Source: Streptomyces sp. NRRL B-1347 (GTDB lineage: Bacteria > Actinomycetota > Actinomycetes > Streptomycetales > Streptomycetaceae). Taken from it: a DNA stretch of 64,000 nucleotides. The stretch is taken from the NCBI RefSeq assembly GCF_000720325.1, contig NZ_JOJM01000053.1, positions 1 through 64,000 on the forward strand. Reading direction: 5' to 3'. Positions 60,513 through 64,000 of this stretch are shown here, in pieces; position 1 is the first letter of the stretch; each line of letters opens with the position of its first letter. Under the pieces are notes generated by a model that saw only the letters and a program-made list of their open reading frames with translations, was not told the DNA's origin and searched no databases. The translations under genes and the position numbers were made by a program.

Positions 60513-60925
60513 GTCATTCCCCCGCCTGAATCTCATTGCACGCGATCATTTGTCCACGCCAGTTGATCATTCAGACGATCTTGAATCGGCTGGCGATTGC
60601 TAGGGCGTCGCGTCTATGAGCCGTTCAAATCTCGTGATGGGGCGTCAGCCTACTCGGACGCTCGGCGATGGCGCAACAGTAAATACCGTTCGAGCGCAAT
60701 TTGCTATTGATCTCAGATGCGACGGATAGCGAATTGATCGTCATTAGCCAAATGATCGCATTGAGGCGGGACGACCCCGGCTCCATGAGGCTGCCCACGC
60801 GTTGTCCAAACGCGATCGGATGCGATCGAAATTGAGCAGACGCGTCGGCGGGTGCCGGGAGGGCGGGAGGGCGGGAGGGTGACGCCGGTGCGGCGGCGCC
60901 GCGCGGAAGTGACTTCCGCGCGGCG
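60513..60925 (-). promoter_or_regulatory. AT-richer control region of the biosynthetic unit
   Basis: This 413-bp gap has visibly lower GC than its flanks and no convincing gene. GCGATCATTTG (60542-60552) and its exact reverse complement CAAATGATCGC (60749-60759) form an inverted pair about 200 bp apart. TTGATC recurs at 60563, 60707 and 60734, and further GATCG palindromes occur near 60812-60828. It must contain the promoter of the TrpB2-like gene, and the repeats suggest binding sites for a regulator encoded elsewhere. A 53-codon frame here has no ribosome site. Confidence 0.6.
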
Positions 60926-62164
60926 CTACTTGCCGGGGTCGCGGTCCGAGCCGTCGCCCGGGTCCTTGGCGGAGCTCTCACCCGGATCCTTGACGGAACC
61001 CTCGCCCGGGTCCTTCGCTGAGCCCTTGCCCGGGTCCCTGCGGAAGCGGCCGAACGCCTTCGTGAGCGCGCTCAGCGGCGAGCCCTCCGCCTTGGCCGGT
61101 CCCGAACCGGTCAGCCCGCCGCCGGACGCGTCGGCCAGCGCGGCCCGGGCCGCCTCTGCCGCCTCCCGGTACAGGTCACGCGACTTCGTCATGGCGTCGA
61201 GCGCCTCGGCGTACTTGGTGACCATGGTCTGGGCGTGGCCCAGCTCCTCGTCCGGGGTGAGCAGGTGCCAGCCCTGGCGCAGCCGGGTCAGGGCCCGCTC
61301 GGCCTCGTCCGGCAGCGGCCGCGGCAGCGCGGCGAACTCCGCGATCTTGTCGAGGAGTTCCGTGGGTTCCGAGCCGTCCAGGAAGACGCTGCGCACGGTG
61401 AAGCGCTCCGCGTCGTACTCCGGGCTGAGCGGCTCCACGGGCAGGATGACGGCGCCGCCGCGCGGCATCCGGACGCTCAGCTCGCGCTTCATCGCGAAGT
61501 CGGCGATCTGTGCCTGCTCCGGCGTGCCCCGGTGCTCGACGACGCGGTGCCGCAGGCTCGGCGGCAGGAACGTCGACAGCGGCTGCTGCCCCGGCGCGTC
61601 CGGCGTCATCGCCTCGTGCACGACGACGTGGACGAACCAGCTCTGCCGGATGCTGTCCCGCAGCCGGCGGCGCAGCTCGTCGTCGTCCTTCGGCAGGTGG
61701 TTCGTCGTGCGCAGGCTCAGGCCGTGCACCGTGTCGTGGTCCCAGGCGACCCGGTCGCTGTCGGGCCAGAACATGGTGGCGGGCGAGGGCCAGTGCGCGT
61801 CCCACGCCCGCTCCGCCTCCGCGGCGAGGACCCAGGTGACGCCCGCGCTGTCCTTGCGGCGGCTCTCGGGGTCGTACGTGGTCAGCTGCGCGCGCACCGT
61901 GACGTCGTCGGCCACGCGCCAGCGGGCCTCGAAGAGGCGGCGGGCGGACGGGCCGGGGTCGGCGGTCTCGTCCCGCGGGTGCAGGACGGTGGAGCGGGCC
62001 GCGTCGGCGGGGTCGAGGTCCAGGAAGTCATCGAGCACCCCGGCCGCCTTGAGGGCGATCAGGTTGCGCCGGACGTCCTGCTCGGGCTCGGGCCCGAGGT
62101 GGCGCCCGCGCCCCAGCCACGCGGTGTCGGGGGCGGTGGTTGAGGAGGTGCGGTTCTCGGCCAT
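60926..62164 (-). CDS. Hypothetical protein with C-terminal octapeptide repeats
   Basis: 412 residues, cytoplasmic, no recognised family. The first 340 residues look globular with several Trp/His-rich stretches (FWPDSDRVAWDHDTVHG region). The tail contains about five copies of an 8-residue unit like KDPGEGSV, encoded by 24-bp tandem repeats. ATG at 62164 with only a weak ribosome site. It lies upstream of the biosynthetic unit in the same direction, but 413 bp of control region separates them. A general housekeeping or conserved actinobacterial role is as likely as a cluster role. Confidence 0.7.
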   Translation of the reverse strand: MAENRTSSTTAPDTAWLGRGRHLGPEPEQDVRRNLIALKAAGVLDDFLDLDPADAARSTVLHPRDETADPGPSARRLFEARWRVADDVTVRAQLTTYDPESRRKDSAGVTWVLAAEAERAWDAHWPSPATMFWPDSDRVAWDHDTVHGLSLRTTNHLPKDDDELRRRLRDSIRQSWFVHVVVHEAMTPDAPGQQPLSTFLPPSLRHRVVEHRGTPEQAQIADFAMKRELSVRMPRGGAVILPVEPLSPEYDAERFTVRSVFLDGSEPTELLDKIAEFAALPRPLPDEAERALTRLRQGWHLLTPDEELGHAQTMVTKYAEALDAMTKSRDLYREAAEAARAALADASGGGLTGSGPAKAEGSPLSALTKAFGRFRRDPGKGSAKDPGEGSVKDPGESSAKDPGDGSDRDPGK

Positions 62165-62350
62165 TGACTCGTTCTGTGGGTGATCAGGGCCTGACCAGTA
62201 TGGTCGGTGATTCTGTCGAAGGGAGCGCTACCCCGTCCACAACTCGGACACGCCTGCTTCACCCGGGTCGAAACCAGGAGCGGAACCGAGGGCGGAGCCG
62301 GAGGCGGGACCACGGACGAGGCTCCCCTCCCGGCGGACCGGTGCGGTGCC

Positions 62351-62968
62351 TCAGAGGCTGGTGAGCAACTCCTCGAGCGGGGCGGGCACGCGGTCGGGTT
62401 CGAGGCCCTCGACCAGGACGCGGCCGTAGCGGATCTTGCGGCCCTTCTTCGTGCCGAAGAAGCGCCGCAACTGCTGCTCCGCGGTGCGGTCCCGCTGCGC
62501 GGGCTGGCGCAGGAAGGTCTCCAGGGCGCGCAGGTCGCCCTCCGCCCGGACGAGTTCCTCGACGCGTGCCGTGCCCAGCGCGCGGATGAGCTCGTCCTCC
62601 AGGTCCGCCGCGCAGACGAAGAAGTCCCGCGGCGGCGCGCTGGCCCGCTCCCAGCCGCGGGCGTAGTAGCGGCGCTCCCTCTCGTCGCACAGTCCCGTGA
62701 GCCGGAGGCCGAGTCCGGAAGGCCCGAGGAGGTGGGCGAAGCGCCCGACGCTCATCGCGCCGCCGATCGACAGGACGCAGACGCCTTCGGCCGCGAGGTC
62801 CCGGCCGCGGCTCGCGGCGAGGGCGTCGACCGCCGCGACGTCGCTCGGCCCTTCGAGCAGGACGACCGCCCTGACGGGCAGCCGCTCGGCCAGCTCGCGC
62901 GCGAGGTCGCCGGGCCCGCCGGCCGCCCACTCGATGACCGCTTCACGGAACGCCCCCATGTCAGACAT
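62351..62968 (-). CDS. TOPRIM-domain protein (OLD-nuclease-like)
   Basis: 205 residues. VVLLEGPSDVAAVDAL carries the catalytic Glu of a TOPRIM domain, and VLSIGGAMSVGRFAHLL continues it; the expected DxD is reduced to GLCDERE. TOPRIM_OLD proteins act as nucleases or are attached to ATPases in defence systems. No ATPase partner is encoded next to it in the window. ATG at 62968 or 62959. The function as a free-standing protein is unknown. Confidence 0.68.
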   Translation of the reverse strand: MSDMGAFREAVIEWAAGGPGDLARELAERLPVRAVVLLEGPSDVAAVDALAASRGRDLAAEGVCVLSIGGAMSVGRFAHLLGPSGLGLRLTGLCDERERRYYARGWERASAPPRDFFVCAADLEDELIRALGTARVEELVRAEGDLRALETFLRQPAQRDRTAEQQLRRFFGTKKGRKIRYGRVLVEGLEPDRVPAPLEELLTSL

Positions 62969-63056
62969 GGGGCGAGTCTCCGCTGTTTCCGGCCGTCGCG
63001 GTAGTGGATTTCCGCCGCCGCGCCGCGCAGAGGTGATCCGGCGGCCGGGCCCGCGG

Positions 63057-64000
63057 TCAGGCGGACGGCCGCGCGGGGCCCGGCAGGCTCAGCCGCTCGA
63101 TCCGCACCTGGCCCGGTGGGCGGGGGAAGAAGGACGTCGATCCCACCGCCCAGTACGTGCGCGTCCCGGGCACCCGCGCGATCCCGTTCATCAGGACGGG
63201 AGACGTCGACACGGGTCCGCGCTCGCTCACCCAGGTCCCGTTCTCCCACCGGAGGTGGTGCGCCTGGTTCCAGTTCGGGTACTCCCAGCCCGCGATGCGG
63301 TCCGGGCGGTCCCGCGCGTCGCCGACGATCCCGACGAGCTCCCCGGCGCCGAAGGGCGTCTCGACGTGGTGCCAGGCCGTGCCGTCGTAGTGGCGCAGAC
63401 GCGCGCCGGGCGGGCGGCCGCCGGTGAGCACCCAGTTGTAGCCGCACACCCAGATGTCGTCCGATGCGGTCGGGAGCATGCCGGTGACGTACTGCGGGTG
63501 GCCTTCCACCGGGATCTCGTGCCAGGCGCCGTCCCAGCGGGCGCACACCCCGCTGCCGTGGATCCAGATGTCTCCGCCCCGCGTCCGGCGCACCCCGACC
63601 GCCGGGTTGTTGTTGCCGCTGGGCAACGGGCGCAGCCGGCGCCAGCGCCGCCCGTTCCAGTGCAGCGTCCGCGCCGATCCGTCGAACGACCCGACGGCCC
63701 AGGCGTCACCATCGGGGGCGACGGTGATGCCGTGGACGCTGTTGCCCACGGCGCCTTCCCCCGGAAACGGGACCCGCTCCCAGCCGTCCCCGTCCCAGGC
63801 GTACAGGCGCCACAGGTCGGTCCCGTGATCGACTCCGATCGCCCACGCGTCGCCGGAGGCGTTGGCCGCGACGCCCATGAGAGAGCCGTCGGGGTGCAGG
63901 CCCGCCGTGTCCGTGCGGGACCAGACGGTCCCGTTCCATACGTACGAGAGCGGCTTGCCGGACGTGCTGCCGCCGCGGCCCTCCGTGCCCACGGCCCAGG
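63057..64000 (-). CDS. Beta-propeller-like protein, truncated at the window edge
   Basis: At least 310 residues. Repeats of about 45-50 residues carry D[AI]W[AV][IVH]G and W(N/D)G..W cores (for example DAWAIGV, DAWAVGSF, DIWIHGSG, DIWVCGYN), as in Kelch-like or sialidase-like propellers. The frame is open to the edge, and the first visible residues WAVGTEG are themselves part of a repeat, so the true start lies beyond the window. No signal peptide is visible in this part. Function unknown. Confidence 0.7.
   Translation of the reverse strand, partial: WAVGTEGRGGSTSGKPLSYVWNGTVWSRTDTAGLHPDGSLMGVAANASGDAWAIGVDHGTDLWRLYAWDGDGWERVPFPGEGAVGNSVHGITVAPDGDAWAVGSFDGSARTLHWNGRRWRRLRPLPSGNNNPAVGVRRTRGGDIWIHGSGVCARWDGAWHEIPVEGHPQYVTGMLPTASDDIWVCGYNWVLTGGRPPGARLRHYDGTAWHHVETPFGAGELVGIVGDARDRPDRIAGWEYPNWNQAHHLRWENGTWVSERGPVSTSPVLMNGIARVPGTRTYWAVGSTSFFPRPPGQVRIERLSLPGPARPSA

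Noticed and set aside
60625..60794. A 53-codon minus-strand frame in the control region of the biosynthetic unit
   Set aside because: No ribosome site and atypical codon use; it probably reflects the lower GC of the regulatory region.

Overview
The window is high-GC DNA with strong GC bias at third codon positions, frequent GTG/TTG starts, SsgA-like sporulation proteins, an LAL-type LuxR regulator, twin-arginine secreted enzymes and a DasR-type operator on a chitinase. Together these point to a Streptomyces (or close relative) chromosome. No tRNA, rRNA, IS element or CRISPR array was seen.

Layout. (1) 1-4056, minus strand: the edge of a modular type I polyketide cluster, with a P450, its small ferredoxin and the start of a PKS subunit. 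The PKS reading frame is broken between KS and AT. (2) 4.4-31.5 kb: a patchwork of ordinary Streptomyces genes. It holds a GH18 chitinase with a DasR box; a three-gene operon of amino-acid decarboxylase, HisC-like aminotransferase and MFS exporter; a secreted trypsin-like protease; a thioesterase remnant; two TetR genes; two related epoxide-hydrolase-like proteins around an aldehyde dehydrogenase; an LAL regulator; two SsgA-like proteins flanking a cupin; a tannase-family esterase; and two consecutive ABC-F ATPases behind a structured leader with a short upstream ORF. (3) 31.6-32.2 kb: a small coiled-coil/winged-helix protein. (4) 32187-60512, minus strand: 25 tightly packed, often overlapping genes reading as one transcription unit. 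(5) 60.9-64.0 kb: three flanking genes, the last cut by the window edge.

Region 4 is the prize. It contains no NRPS, PKS or recognisable carrier protein. It combines a TrpB2-like PLP enzyme, a group II decarboxylase, a TDO-superfamily heme aromatic oxygenase, an HpaB-like flavin monooxygenase, and a UvrA-like ATPase fused to a flavin reductase domain. It also has two phenylacetate-CoA-ligase-like proteins (one without the phosphate loop), four nitrilase-fold proteins (three without the catalytic Cys and Lys), three BtrH-like acyltransferase candidates, an arylamine N-acetyltransferase, a cobalamin radical SAM protein, a HemN-like radical SAM protein paired with a methyltransferase, a second methyltransferase, a lone molybdopterin oxidoreductase, a VOC protein, a ferredoxin, an ABC-2 exporter and a pentapeptide-repeat protein.

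My inference is a carrier-free pathway. An aromatic amino acid, probably tyrosine, would be hydroxylated, joined to amino-acid-derived units, activated by the ligases, linked through amides by the BtrH/nitrilase/NAT proteins, and decorated by radical methyl or methylene transfer. The HemN/methyltransferase pair resembles the C10P/C10Q cyclopropane-forming pair of CC-1065, and the UvrA-like protein resembles DNA-damage self-resistance proteins such as DrrC. A DNA-targeting product of the benzodipyrrole/spirocyclopropane kind is therefore a reasonable but unproven hypothesis. No regulator is encoded inside the unit; a 413-bp, AT-richer, repeat-bearing region lies ahead of it.
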